DNA of 64,000 nucleotides from assembly GCF_028882255.1 (NCBI RefSeq), contig NZ_JARBUY010000001.1:619975-683974 (forward strand). The letters run 5' to 3'. Source of the DNA: Maribacter polysaccharolyticus (GTDB lineage Bacteria > Bacteroidota > Bacteroidia > Flavobacteriales > Flavobacteriaceae). Within the stretch, counting starts at the first letter, position 1. Each line of letters begins with the position of its first letter. The notes beneath the pieces are model-generated. The model saw only the letters and a list, made by a program, of their open reading frames with translations, was not told the origin of the DNA and did not search any database. Positions 56,574 to 64,000 of this stretch are shown here, piece after piece. The position numbers and the translations under genes are program-made.

Positions 56574-57488
56574 ATGAAAAAATCAAGTATACTAATATTC
56601 ACGGCAATTCTGTTGATGGGTTGCCAGCAAAAAGCTGCTGAGCGATATACCCAGCAATCACCGCAAATCGACACGGTCAAGAAATTACTGGCCAATTACA
56701 CCGGTAAAACCTACGATACCAGCATGTATGCAGATACGGCCAAGACCTATTACAATTCCATAGGGAACCCCATGTCCCCTGCCGAGACCATCGCATATCA
56801 CCAACAAAATGATGCCAATTATTCGTCTAGGGGTTTTCTTGAAGAAGACCAGGAATATGAAATGGCAATCACCGATGATGGGAAAACCTGGGTAAACGCT
56901 TGGTTGCATTGGAAAGGCACCTTGGCCGGAAACGGTCAGGTAGTGGATATCCCGATCCACCTGACCTATCAATTCATAGATGGGAAAATCGTTCGGGAGT
57001 ATGGCTATTGGGACCCCACCGAAGTAGTGCTTGCCCTTCAAAAAATGGAAGCTGAAAAAAGCATGTCGGTCGAAGAAAAGACCGTTCAATCGACCGTGGA
57101 CAATATAACAAAGGCTTGGAATGCAAATGACAAGGCCTTGATGGCCTCTCATATGACTTCCGATTTCATCAGGACCGAAAATGGCAATATCATAGCCAAA
57201 AATCCGCAGGAATATGCTGGGTTCATGGACATCTATTTTGAAGCATTTCCCGACTTTACCGTAAAAATCGATAAAAGTTCGGTGCAGGGCAACAAGGCCT
57301 ATATATATTGGACCTGTACTGGTACCAATACCGGTAAATTCATGGATAACGACCCTACCGATAAAAAAATAATGACCCATGGTTTCAGCGTTTGGACACT
57401 CGACCGGGACGGCAAATGTGAAAGGGAAGATGCTTTTTACGACAAGATGGTCCTTCTCGAACAATTGGGCATGGCACCTTCGATTTAA
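56574..57488 (+). CDS. Double SnoaL-like lipoprotein
   Basis: Exported lipoprotein of 304 residues (ILLMGCQQK lipobox) with two NTF2/SnoaL-fold domains: about 35-160 (YYNSIGNPMSPAETIAYHQQ, WVNAWLHWKGTLAGNG, VREYGYWDPTEVV) and about 172-300 (DNITKAWNANDKALMASHMT, EAFPDFTVKIDKSSVQGNKA, CTGTNTGKFM, DAFYDKMVLLEQLG). The second domain is a close relative of the protein at 54353. Two fused NTF2 domains may form an internal pseudo-dimer. Ligand unknown. Confidence 0.8.
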   Translation: MKKSSILIFTAILLMGCQQKAAERYTQQSPQIDTVKKLLANYTGKTYDTSMYADTAKTYYNSIGNPMSPAETIAYHQQNDANYSSRGFLEEDQEYEMAITDDGKTWVNAWLHWKGTLAGNGQVVDIPIHLTYQFIDGKIVREYGYWDPTEVVLALQKMEAEKSMSVEEKTVQSTVDNITKAWNANDKALMASHMTSDFIRTENGNIIAKNPQEYAGFMDIYFEAFPDFTVKIDKSSVQGNKAYIYWTCTGTNTGKFMDNDPTDKKIMTHGFSVWTLDRDGKCEREDAFYDKMVLLEQLGMAPSI

Positions 57489-57514
57489 ACCCATCCCCAA
57501 TCAACATATTCACT

Positions 57515-58399
57515 ATGAAAAAAATTCTTATTACCGGTTGCAGTTCGGGATTTGGCTATAATTCCGCCAAATATTTAGCCGAAAAAGGGCATCATGTATT
57601 TGCCTCAATGCGAAATACAGCCCATAAAAACAAAAAGGCCGCCTCCGAATTACGTGATTTTGCGACTTCCAAAGATTTAAAGATAGAGGTACTTGATATG
57701 GACGTTACCTCCGATGATAGCGTAGCTAAGGCAGTTTCCAAAGTCCCTCGAGTAGATGTTCTGATCAACAATGCCGGGCGCGGTTTTGGAGGGCCCTTAG
57801 AGGCCTTCTCCTCACAGGAGTGTATGGCGCAACTTGACCTGAACATCCTGGGCCCCTTTAGGGTAGCCAAAGCGGTACTTCCGAAAATGCGTGCCCAAAA
57901 ATCGGGATTGATCATTCAGGTCAGTTCCATTGCCGGCCGGTGTGCGGTGCCGGGTTTCGGTATTTACCATGCCAGCAAATGGGGCCTGGAAGGCCTGAGT
58001 GAATCCTTGCGCTATGAACTGGCCCCATTGGGCATCGATGTGGTCGTGGTAGAACCGGGGCCGTTTGCCACCAACTTTTTCCCTGCCCTAGTCCCTGCCG
58101 AAAACATAGCGGTCGCTTCGGCCTATAAACATGTGTCGGAATTCAGTGATAATTTCGGTAGTCAGACCCATGCCGCTTTTGAGGATGAAAATGCACCTAC
58201 CGATCCCATGGTGGTGGTAAAGATCTTTGAAAAACTCATCGATACCCCAATGGGCAATCGCCCACTTCGTACCCTGGCGGGGATGGACTTTGGAATCCAA
58301 GACCTTAACAATGCCGTTGAACCGATCAGAAAACGGATTCTTGAATCGTTTGATCTGGCCGATTGTGACGGGCCAAAGGCAAAAATCAAAGCAATATAA
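57515..58399 (+). CDS. Short-chain dehydrogenase/reductase
   Basis: Cytoplasmic NAD(P)-dependent oxidoreductase of 294 residues. Motifs: ILITGCSSGFGYNSAKYL (TGxxxGxG), LINNAGRGFGGP, IQVSSIAGRC (Ser) and YHASK (Tyr and Lys of the catalytic triad), followed by VVVEPGPFATNF. The Rossmann start with Cys/Ser after TG and no acidic residue at the end of beta-2 hints at NADPH, but this is not firm. The substrate is unknown. Embedded in the operon between the double SnoaL lipoprotein and the cupin (12 bases to the next gene). Confidence 0.92.
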   Translation: MKKILITGCSSGFGYNSAKYLAEKGHHVFASMRNTAHKNKKAASELRDFATSKDLKIEVLDMDVTSDDSVAKAVSKVPRVDVLINNAGRGFGGPLEAFSSQECMAQLDLNILGPFRVAKAVLPKMRAQKSGLIIQVSSIAGRCAVPGFGIYHASKWGLEGLSESLRYELAPLGIDVVVVEPGPFATNFFPALVPAENIAVASAYKHVSEFSDNFGSQTHAAFEDENAPTDPMVVVKIFEKLIDTPMGNRPLRTLAGMDFGIQDLNNAVEPIRKRILESFDLADCDGPKAKIKAI

Positions 58400-58411
58400 A
58401 AAACCCATCTT

Positions 58412-58867
58412 ATGAAAAGCCTCCAAGCATACTTCTTATTGGGATCGTTGCTTTTTATAGGTCTGGGCGGACTTTTTGGTCAAGACAACCCCAAAGGACC
58501 ACCCATTTTATATAAAAGTGGTGACCCTGCCGATTGGCCATTGGACCAAGACGCCGTGATATCCGCACCGAACAATCATAAAATCCTTTTGGAAAATGAC
58601 ATGGTTCGGGTTTTGGAGGTGACCTTATCACCTAATGAACTGGAGCCCCTACACCACCACCAGTGGCCCAGTGTGCTCTATATTATGGAAGCCGGGGATT
58701 TTATAGATCGTGATGGGAATGGAAATATCATTTTGGACACCCGACAATTGCCATCGCCTTTGACATTTCCCTTGACCATGTGGAAAGATCCCGAGGCCCC
58801 CCATTCCGTTCAAAATTTAAGCCAAACAAAACCGATCCGACTCATACGGGTCGAGATGAAACCATAA
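58412..58867 (+). CDS. Exported cupin-domain protein
   Basis: A 151-residue single-cupin protein with a signal peptide (MKSLQAYFLLGSLLFIGLGG, cleaved near LFGQD). The cupin motif 1 appears as LSPNELEPLHHHQWPSVLYI, with a HHH run that can supply metal ligands; motif 2 (PEAPHSVQNLSQTKPIRLI) gives the last His. Cupins range from dioxygenases to binding proteins. Export is unusual for a small stand-alone cupin and matches the other exported proteins of this operon. Confidence 0.85.
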   Translation: MKSLQAYFLLGSLLFIGLGGLFGQDNPKGPPILYKSGDPADWPLDQDAVISAPNNHKILLENDMVRVLEVTLSPNELEPLHHHQWPSVLYIMEAGDFIDRDGNGNIILDTRQLPSPLTFPLTMWKDPEAPHSVQNLSQTKPIRLIRVEMKP

Positions 58868-58878
58868 AAACCAAATAA

Positions 58879-59388
58879 ATGACAACAACAAAGTACATCC
58901 TTACGGGAATTGCCTTAAGCGCTTCAATTGCTTTCTCTAGCTGTAAAGAACAGACCCAAGTGGAAACAACCGAACAAACCGAAACCGTAGTTGAAAACGA
59001 AACACCCGAATATTTCCTGCTACGTCCTGAAGTGGAGAAGGCCTATGGCTATTCGCACGCCGTAAAAATCGGTAACGAAATAAAAATTTCCGGCGCCGTA
59101 AGTATGGACGATGAAGGAAATGCCACCGCAATAGGGGATATTGAACAGCAAATGATAAACTGCTACTCCGATTTGGAGAAAGTCCTCAACCACTACGGAT
59201 GCACCTTCGATGATGTTGTGGTAGAAAATGTCTTCACCACCGATATGGCAAAATTCCTTGAAGTCGCCGCCTACCGGGGTGAAATTTACAAAAATCAATT
59301 TCCCACAGGGTCTTGGCTTGGCGTCAAGGAACTGGCACTACCCGAATTTTTAATCGAGATAGAATTGGAAGTTTATTCATCTAAATAA
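58879..59388 (+). CDS. Exported RidA-family protein lacking the catalytic arginine
   Basis: A 169-residue RidA/YjgF/YER057c-family protein behind a lipoprotein-like signal (IALSASIAFSSC) and a Thr/Glu-rich linker. The RidA fold is clear from HAVKIGNEIKISGAVSMDDE, NHYGCTFDDVVVENVF and the C-terminal FLIEIELEVY. In enamine/imine deaminases the segment before the last strands reads P-A-R-S; here it is FPTGSWLGVKEL, so the Arg that binds the substrate carboxylate is replaced by Gly. It is probably not a classical deaminase. Eleven bases after the cupin gene. Confidence 0.85.
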   Translation: MTTTKYILTGIALSASIAFSSCKEQTQVETTEQTETVVENETPEYFLLRPEVEKAYGYSHAVKIGNEIKISGAVSMDDEGNATAIGDIEQQMINCYSDLEKVLNHYGCTFDDVVVENVFTTDMAKFLEVAAYRGEIYKNQFPTGSWLGVKELALPEFLIEIELEVYSSK

Positions 59389-59398
59389 AACAAACATC

Positions 59399-59704
59399 AT
59401 GATCAAGCTAACAGTACTTTATGGACATCCCACCGACATTCAGGCATTTGAAAAGTATTATTCGGACACCCATTTGCCCAAGGCGGCCAAAATGAAAGGC
59501 CATACCAAGCTTGAACTCACAAAATTACTGAGTTCACCCGATGGCAGTAAACCTGAGTTCTACCGCATGGCCGAATTTTGGTTTTCCAGTCCCGAAGCGA
59601 TGCAGACCACCATGGAATCGCCCGAAGGGCAGGCAACCGCTGCCGACCTTGCCAATTTTGCCACCGGCGGGGCCAAGGTAATGGTAGGGGCCATTGAAAA
59701 GTAA
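59399..59704 (+). CDS. EthD-family protein
   Basis: Cytoplasmic 101-residue dimeric alpha/beta-barrel protein. MIKLTVLYGHPTDIQAFEKY at the start and YRMAEFWFSSPEAMQTTMES with a C-terminal FATGGAKVMVGAIE match EthD, first seen in ether degradation and also in polyketide cyclases and stress proteins. No signal peptide. Starts 10 bases after the RidA gene, so it is in the same transcript. Confidence 0.88.
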   Translation: MIKLTVLYGHPTDIQAFEKYYSDTHLPKAAKMKGHTKLELTKLLSSPDGSKPEFYRMAEFWFSSPEAMQTTMESPEGQATAADLANFATGGAKVMVGAIEK

Positions 59705-59873
59705 TTCAACCTGGACAACGGTCCATGCAACTTACGAAAAAGCAAACAGCCATGAAAATATGACCTTGCTGTTATTGATAATAGCAACACCTATTACGGT
59801 CCCCATGGCTGTAGAAGTCCAGGCTTTTAACATTCATACCATAAACATCCGGAATCTTAAATACAATTTCACT

Positions 59874-60209
59874 ATGAAAACTACAAAAAAACATTGGAAG
59901 AAAACTGAACTACAGATCTATGTGCTGTTGCTCTGTGCAAATGCAGATTCAATGGAAACCGATGAAGAAATAAATTTAATAAAATCAAAAACCGATCCTG
60001 ACACCTTCAATAAAATGTACAAGGAGTTCATTAGCGATACGTTGGATGAAAGCCTGGAAAAAATCCAACAGAATATATACAAGCACTATTACTCCCACAT
60101 GGAGCTTATCGAGTTTCGAAAAGAGGTCAATGCGGTTTTCCTTTCAGATAAAAAAATCCATCAGATGGAGCGTAACCTTGATCGGATATTGGATAATATT
60201 ATCTATTAA
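59874..60209 (+). CDS. Hypothetical helical protein, TerB-like
   Basis: A 111-residue acidic and helical protein: TELQIYVLLLCANADSMETD and EEINLIKSKTDPDTFNKMYK resemble the calcium/acid-rich TerB-like fold. The ATG at 59874 fits the usual start of this group; a longer frame from 59694 overlaps the EthD stop and contains a hydrophobic stretch with no relative I know. It lies 169 bases downstream of the EthD gene, so its membership in the operon is uncertain. Function unknown. Confidence 0.65.
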   Translation: MKTTKKHWKKTELQIYVLLLCANADSMETDEEINLIKSKTDPDTFNKMYKEFISDTLDESLEKIQQNIYKHYYSHMELIEFRKEVNAVFLSDKKIHQMERNLDRILDNIIY

Positions 60210-60336
60210 GGCGATTCCATAACGCGTTTATGGCAGATTCCTCTACCCAACGATATCAAGGGGAAAACCTTATAGCACCCCATAAACAACCGAGAAATAA
60301 AGTTGTATAAATAACTGATATACAGGAAGATGTGTT

Positions 60337-60711
60337 TTAGTCGTCCCTATAAAAAGTCAACCCATTATGATCAGGGTCATAAAAACCGAATTCCTTGGTA
60401 CCCCAAGCGGTTTGCCGTAACAAGGTATGGGCATTGAAAACGTCTTTTTCAAAATATTCATCATAGAGTGCTTCAATATTCTGGGTAACTATGCGCAACA
60501 TAGGCCTGTCATGCATGGCTTCCCTCTCCTTGGGATCACGCCATTGCAAATGGATTTCTATACCATCACGGATTATTCCGGCATAAGTAGGGTTTTTGCT
60601 ATCATCGGCGAAAGCAATTTTAAAACCTAAACGATTTACATAAAATTTCAACGCTGCGACCACATCTTTTACAGGCAGTACCGGATGTATCTGATGTAAA
60701 TACCCTTTCAT
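60337..60711 (-). CDS. VOC-family (glyoxalase/bleomycin-resistance-type) protein
   Basis: A 124-residue vicinal-oxygen-chelate protein. HPVLPVKDVVAALKFYVNRL at the start, GIEIHLQWRDPKER in the middle and KEFGFYDPDHNGLTFYRD at the end are the paired beta-alpha-beta modules. Members include glyoxalase I, dioxygenases and antibiotic-binding proteins; the position of the His and Glu residues here does not decide which. Single gene, divergent from the next one. Confidence 0.85.
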   Translation of the reverse strand: MKGYLHQIHPVLPVKDVVAALKFYVNRLGFKIAFADDSKNPTYAGIIRDGIEIHLQWRDPKEREAMHDRPMLRIVTQNIEALYDEYFEKDVFNAHTLLRQTAWGTKEFGFYDPDHNGLTFYRDD

Positions 60712-60773
60712 TGTTATCGTTTACTCATATATAATTATCTTGAGTCATAATTTACAAAAAAATAATAGCACCT

Positions 60774-61610
60774 ATGTTCAAATCAAACTTGGGTATACCC
60801 ATCCTATTTTTTTTATTGGTCCAAGGCCTACAAAGTCAAGAAATTAAGGTAATGACGTATAACATTAAATATGACCATACGATCGACACCCTTAACAACT
60901 GGAATGACCGAAAGGAAAGTATGGTGAAATTGATCCGGTACTACAATCCGGTCATTGTGGGGATGCAAGAGGTCCTTCACCGCCAAATTTCCTATTTGGA
61001 CAGCTCCTTAACGGATTATTCCTATGTAGGGGTAGGCCGTGATGATGGACAACAAAAAGGGGAATACTCCCCTATTTTTTACAACCACAGGAAGTTAAAG
61101 GTCTTGGAAAGCCATACGTTCTGGCTTTCCCCAACGCCCGATCGAATATCAAAAGGTTGGGATGCCGCTTTGGAACGCATTTGTACGTATGCGCTTTTTG
61201 AAAATAGGGAAGACCACCATAAATTCTATGTTTTCAATACGCATTTTGACCATCGGGGGGCTAAGGCAAGGAAAAATTCCGTGGCACTTATCCTTGAGAA
61301 AATCAAGGAAATAAATGACGGTGTTCACCCGTTGGTATTAACGGGCGATTTCAACCTTGGACCGGAAGAAGCCCCCATCCAACACTTAAAAAAATACTTG
61401 GATGAGGGTATGGACCATACCCAAAAGCCGTTTTATGGCCCAAGGGGTACTTTCACTGGTTTTGACCCCAATAAAATGGTAAACCATAAAATCGATTATA
61501 TCTTCGTTAAAGGCTATAAGGTTCAATCTTACACCCATATTGATGACCGTATGGAAAACAACAAGTATATTTCCGATCATTTACCTGTTTTGGCCACCTT
61601 GGAAAACTAA
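60774..61610 (+). CDS. Exported endonuclease/exonuclease/phosphatase-fold hydrolase
   Basis: Metal-dependent phosphodiesterase or phosphatase of 278 residues with signal peptide (PILFFLLVQGLQSQ). Motifs of the DNase I/synaptojanin-like fold are complete: VMTYNIKYD, VGMQEVLHRQ, NTHFDHRG, LTGDFNLGPEE, KIDYIFVKG and SDHLPVLATLE. Its extracellular substrate may be a nucleic acid or a phosphoester such as a sphingolipid or inositol phosphate. The next gene begins 5 bases after its stop. Confidence 0.92.
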   Translation: MFKSNLGIPILFFLLVQGLQSQEIKVMTYNIKYDHTIDTLNNWNDRKESMVKLIRYYNPVIVGMQEVLHRQISYLDSSLTDYSYVGVGRDDGQQKGEYSPIFYNHRKLKVLESHTFWLSPTPDRISKGWDAALERICTYALFENREDHHKFYVFNTHFDHRGAKARKNSVALILEKIKEINDGVHPLVLTGDFNLGPEEAPIQHLKKYLDEGMDHTQKPFYGPRGTFTGFDPNKMVNHKIDYIFVKGYKVQSYTHIDDRMENNKYISDHLPVLATLEN

Positions 61611-61615
61611 AAATC

Positions 61616-62218
61616 ATGTATATCCCACATCACTATAAGAACGAAAATATCACTGAGGTTAAAGATTTCCTCCGTAAAAACAGTTTCGGTATTTTGGTAA
61701 ACCAAGTAGCGGGTAAGCCTTGGGCGACCCACATCCCCTTGGAATTGGAGACCACCGATGACGGTCAAGATGTCTTGGTCAGCCATATTTCCAAAGCCAA
61801 TCCCCAATGGCGGCATTTTGCGGAAAACGATAAGGTATTATGTATTTTCAACGGACCCCATAGCTATATCTCGTCGTCATGGTACAAGGAGGAAGAAGTA
61901 CCTACATGGAATTATATCGCGGTACATGTTTATGGAAGAATAAAAATATTGCCCGAAGCCGCTGTCTTGGCCTCGATGCATAGGCTGGTCGACAAATATG
62001 AGCAAAATTCCGAAAACCCCATTTCCTTGGACCAACTTTCCGAAAAGACCCTTCGACAAGTCAAAGGTGTAGTCGGTTTCCAGATCACTATAAACAGCAT
62101 ACAGGCCGCTTATAAACTCTCCCAAGGCAGGAAAGCTGACCATCCCAAGATCATTGCTGAATTGGAAAAGACCGAAAATCCCCTTTCCCGGGATATTGCC
62201 AATCGAATGAAGGAATGA
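61616..62218 (+). CDS. FMN-binding PaiB-family protein
   Basis: Cytoplasmic 200-residue protein of the PaiB family (negative regulator of sporulation and protease genes in Bacillus). Split-barrel flavin-binding features: SFGILVNQVAGKPWATHIPL, LVSHISKANPQWRHF, FNGPHSYISSSWYKEEEVPT and WNYIAVHVYGRIKI. The C-terminal helix region (VKGVVGFQITINSIQAAYKL) is typical. Only 5 bases from the previous gene. Role in Bacteroidota is unknown. Confidence 0.9.
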   Translation: MYIPHHYKNENITEVKDFLRKNSFGILVNQVAGKPWATHIPLELETTDDGQDVLVSHISKANPQWRHFAENDKVLCIFNGPHSYISSSWYKEEEVPTWNYIAVHVYGRIKILPEAAVLASMHRLVDKYEQNSENPISLDQLSEKTLRQVKGVVGFQITINSIQAAYKLSQGRKADHPKIIAELEKTENPLSRDIANRMKE

Positions 62219-62220
62219 CC

Positions 62221-63210
62221 CTATGCATCCGTACTTTTATAGAGCTTCAGGATATGTTCGATCTTTTGATTCGTTTCCGGATTGACAAATTTCCTTTCCG
62301 GATTCCCATCCAACCACTTCAATGTCCTTTTAATACCTGTAGCAAAGGGAATCGTAGCTTTAAAACCAGGCACGAAGGTCTTGATTTTGGAATTATCGAA
62401 AATAACGCTTTCCGCCTTATCGGCCAGGAGGGTGCCAGTAAACGAAGGTTCTGCTTTACAGATAAAGTCCGAGGCGATATGTACGACCTTGGCCTCTTTA
62501 CCAAGACTATCGGCCAGAATGGAGTAAATCATGTTCCAACTCAAAATTTCATCCGAGGTAATGTGGAAAGCATGCCCAATGGCCTGTGTAAGTCCCAACA
62601 AACCAACGAACCCCTTGGCAAAATCATCGGAATGGGTCACCGTCCACAACGAGGTACCATCCCCATGTATTATGATTTCCTTGCCTTTTTGGATCCTATC
62701 TGCGGTAGTATACTCCTTAAATCCGCCTATGGCAATGGGTATTACGGTATCGTAGGTCAATGATGGGCGTACAATGGTCATCGGAAAACCTTCTTCACGA
62801 TAGGCCTGTTGCAAGCGGTCTTCACATTTGATTTTATTTGCGGAATAATCCCATAAGTTGTTGTAAAGTGGGGTCGATTCGGTAATTACGGGATAGCTCA
62901 AAGGCGTTTGATAACAAGATGCCGAGCTGATGAAAATGTATTGCTTAGTCCTGCCTTTAAAAAAGTGGATATCCCTTTCTATATCCTCTGGGGTAAACGC
63001 GATCCAGTTGACCACGACATCCCAATGGTGCTTGGTCAATTCCGATACCCCTCTAGTATCATGGATATCCCCGACTATCTTCCTTACCCCCTTAATTTGG
63101 AGGGTTGAGTTTCCCCGGTTCAAATGGTAAAGGTCGATACCTTTAAGAATTGCCAAACGACTCGAGGCCGCACTGATATTTCCCGTCCCCCCTATGAATA
63201 ATACCTTCAT
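62221..63210 (-). CDS. NAD-dependent epimerase/dehydratase family protein
   Basis: Atypical short-chain dehydrogenase of 329 residues. VLFIGGTGNISAASSRLA is the N-terminal nucleotide-binding motif (GGTGNIS); FISSASCYQTP and the catalytic-type YSANKIKCED (YxxxK) follow; IVRPSLTYD, GDGTSLWTVTHSDDFAKGFV and WNMIYSILADSLG are in the C-terminal half. Cytoplasmic. The family acts on nucleotide sugars or similar; in some plants and bacteria such proteins bind RNA. Ends 2 bases from the facing paiB stop. Confidence 0.88.
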   Translation of the reverse strand: MKVLFIGGTGNISAASSRLAILKGIDLYHLNRGNSTLQIKGVRKIVGDIHDTRGVSELTKHHWDVVVNWIAFTPEDIERDIHFFKGRTKQYIFISSASCYQTPLSYPVITESTPLYNNLWDYSANKIKCEDRLQQAYREEGFPMTIVRPSLTYDTVIPIAIGGFKEYTTADRIQKGKEIIIHGDGTSLWTVTHSDDFAKGFVGLLGLTQAIGHAFHITSDEILSWNMIYSILADSLGKEAKVVHIASDFICKAEPSFTGTLLADKAESVIFDNSKIKTFVPGFKATIPFATGIKRTLKWLDGNPERKFVNPETNQKIEHILKLYKSTDA

Positions 63211-63560
63211 GTCCTATCCTTTTTTCAAATAGGGTATGAAGTTAAAAATAAAAGACCAGAAAGACCCTCCGATTCAATTGGATATTGTCATCCCAAATAT
63301 CAGCTTAGTGTATGGATGGAGGAATTTTTCCCTTTAAGCCACAAAAAGGAGAATGACGATAATCCAATATAAAAAGCAGTGGAATATATCCCATGACTCG
63401 AATGAAAAAAAGGTGGAAAGCCTTCCGAAATCGGCACCCTACGCGATTTCTGAAAAACATGCGAAAACCGGTCATAAAAATGGCATTGGGGTACCTTCGC
63501 AAAGGATAAAAAACCCTATTTTTATAATCGTTTAAAATTTACCACCTAAATAACTACCAC
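63211..63560. other. Intergenic region between divergent epimerase and transporter genes
   Basis: 350 bases with no gene I can support. Short frames here (for example minus strand 63305-63502) show no recognisable features. The only promoter-like word is TACCTTCG at 63492-63499, one base off TAnnTTTG, without a well-placed TTG. Confidence 0.5.
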
Positions 63561-64000
63561 ATGGCTCAAGTCTCTATCAGTTCTAAAAAACCCAAGTTAT
63601 CATTTTGGCAAATCTGGAATATGAGCTTCGGTTTTTTGGGGATTCAATTCGGTTTTGCGTTACAAAATGCAAATGTGAGTCGAATTTTCGAAACCTTGGG
63701 TGCCTCAAAGGATGAACTCCCCATTCTCTGGCTCGCTGCACCTGTAACTGGACTTTTGGTACAACCCATCATTGGATATTACAGCGACCGTACTTGGCAT
63801 AAAAAATGGGGTCGCCGTAGGCCTTTTTTTGCTATCGGGGCTATTTTGGCCACGATCGCCTTATTTGCCATGCCCAATTCAACAGCCTTGTGGATGGCAG
63901 TGATCATGCTATGGTTAATGGATGCATCAATAAACATAAGTATGGAACCTTTTCGTGCTTTTGTGGGCGACATGTTGCCCAACGAACAACGTACGAGCGG
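63561..64000 (+). CDS. MFS sugar transporter (N-terminal part; SLC45/maltose-type)
   Basis: Start of a major facilitator transporter; the window ends after 146 residues. Four hydrophobic helices and the loop between helices 2 and 3, GYYSDRTWHKKWGRRRPFF, match the SLC45-like sugar/proton symporters (in Bacteroidota often next to maltodextrin-use genes). The second-half DASINISMEPFRAFVGDMLP is typical of the same group. ATG at 63561 (MAQVSIS). Substrate probably a disaccharide such as maltose; the missing downstream genes would decide. Confidence 0.85.
   Translation, partial: MAQVSISSKKPKLSFWQIWNMSFGFLGIQFGFALQNANVSRIFETLGASKDELPILWLAAPVTGLLVQPIIGYYSDRTWHKKWGRRRPFFAIGAILATIALFAMPNSTALWMAVIMLWLMDASINISMEPFRAFVGDMLPNEQRTS

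Noticed and set aside
56685-57500. Long minus-strand frame opposite the double SnoaL lipoprotein gene
   Set aside because: The plus strand has a lipoprotein signal and two recognisable domains; the reverse frame is a shadow rich in Ile, Gly and His.
59694-59873. N-terminal extension of the TerB-like gene with a hydrophobic stretch
   Set aside because: The TerB-like homology begins at the ATG at 59874; the extension overlaps the EthD stop codon and has no recognised relative. An internal start at 59760 remains a remote possibility.
62215-62763. Plus-strand frame opposite the NAD-dependent epimerase
   Set aside because: Overlaps the well-supported epimerase on the other strand and overlaps the paiB stop; no features.
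63305-63502. Minus-strand frame of 65 codons before the MFS gene
   Set aside because: Basic and aromatic-rich with no domain, no promoter and no clear homology that I recognise.

Overview
The window looks like chromosomal DNA of a marine-type member of the Flavobacteriaceae (Bacteroidota). The evidence is moderate-to-low GC coding DNA, lipoproteins with short lipobox signals, almost no Shine-Dalgarno sequences, several promoters of the Bacteroidota type (TTG at -33, TAnnTTTG at -7), and typical families: SusD, LytTR/LytS signalling, 2TM-domain proteins, a LETM1-related protein, DUF2490, bifunctional OtsAB, and single-chain PurL. I count about 50 protein genes, two of them broken and two cut by the window edges. 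No tRNA, rRNA, CRISPR array, phage or insertion sequence was seen.

Layout. 1-6.3 kb: end of an rRNA cytosine methyltransferase gene, an exported M20 amidohydrolase, purL. 6.4-7.5 kb: a lipoprotein with a glycosidase-like barrel. 7.8-15.7 kb: a complete fatty acid beta-oxidation island (fadD, marR, fadN-type HAD/ECH, thiolase, acyl-CoA dehydrogenase). 15.9-19.4 kb: a subtilisin-like lipoprotein protease and an M49-type peptidase, convergent over a shared terminator. 19.6-26.4 kb: a GH3 glycosidase, then a divergent GH15 / OtsAB pair for trehalose. 26.5-29.5 kb: secreted M28 and M1 peptidases. 29.6-30.7 kb: a scar where the 3' half of a deoR-type regulator and the 3' part of a susD gene are joined head to head. 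30.9-46.3 kb: a 59-residue Cys/His protein, a four-domain ThuA/sugar dehydrogenase/PKD/cytochrome c lipoprotein, a phosphatidyltransferase-family enzyme, an amidohydrolase, a beta-propeller protein, a hydrolase-OsmC fusion, Cu/Zn superoxide dismutase, YceI and a LETM1-related protein. 46.4-49.3 kb: a LytS/LytTR system carrying three copies of the 2TM domain. 49.4-49.5 kb: a GC-rich, strongly structured RNA-like element. 49.9-51.2 kb: DEAD-box helicase. 51.4-54.2 kb: a TPR histidine kinase and LytTR regulator, translationally coupled. 54.35-60.2 kb: a co-directional run of mostly exported small-molecule-type proteins (SnoaL-like, paired dimeric-barrel-like paralogues, SDR, cupin, RidA, EthD). 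60.3-64 kb: VOC protein, endonuclease/phosphatase-fold enzyme, PaiB, an NAD-dependent epimerase, and the start of an MFS sugar transporter.

How it works together. The clearest regulatory story is the fad island: near-identical palindromes around TATGCATGCATA lie upstream of fadD, over the promoter of marR, and upstream of the S8 protease beyond the island, suggesting one MarR regulon. The most unusual unit is the 51.4-60.2 kb block: a membrane sensor/regulator pair divergent from an operon whose members belong to families known from polyketide and aromatic chemistry, yet most carry export signals. Function there is inference. The scar at 30.13 kb and the structured element at 49.40-49.49 kb are the two non-coding observations most worth checking.
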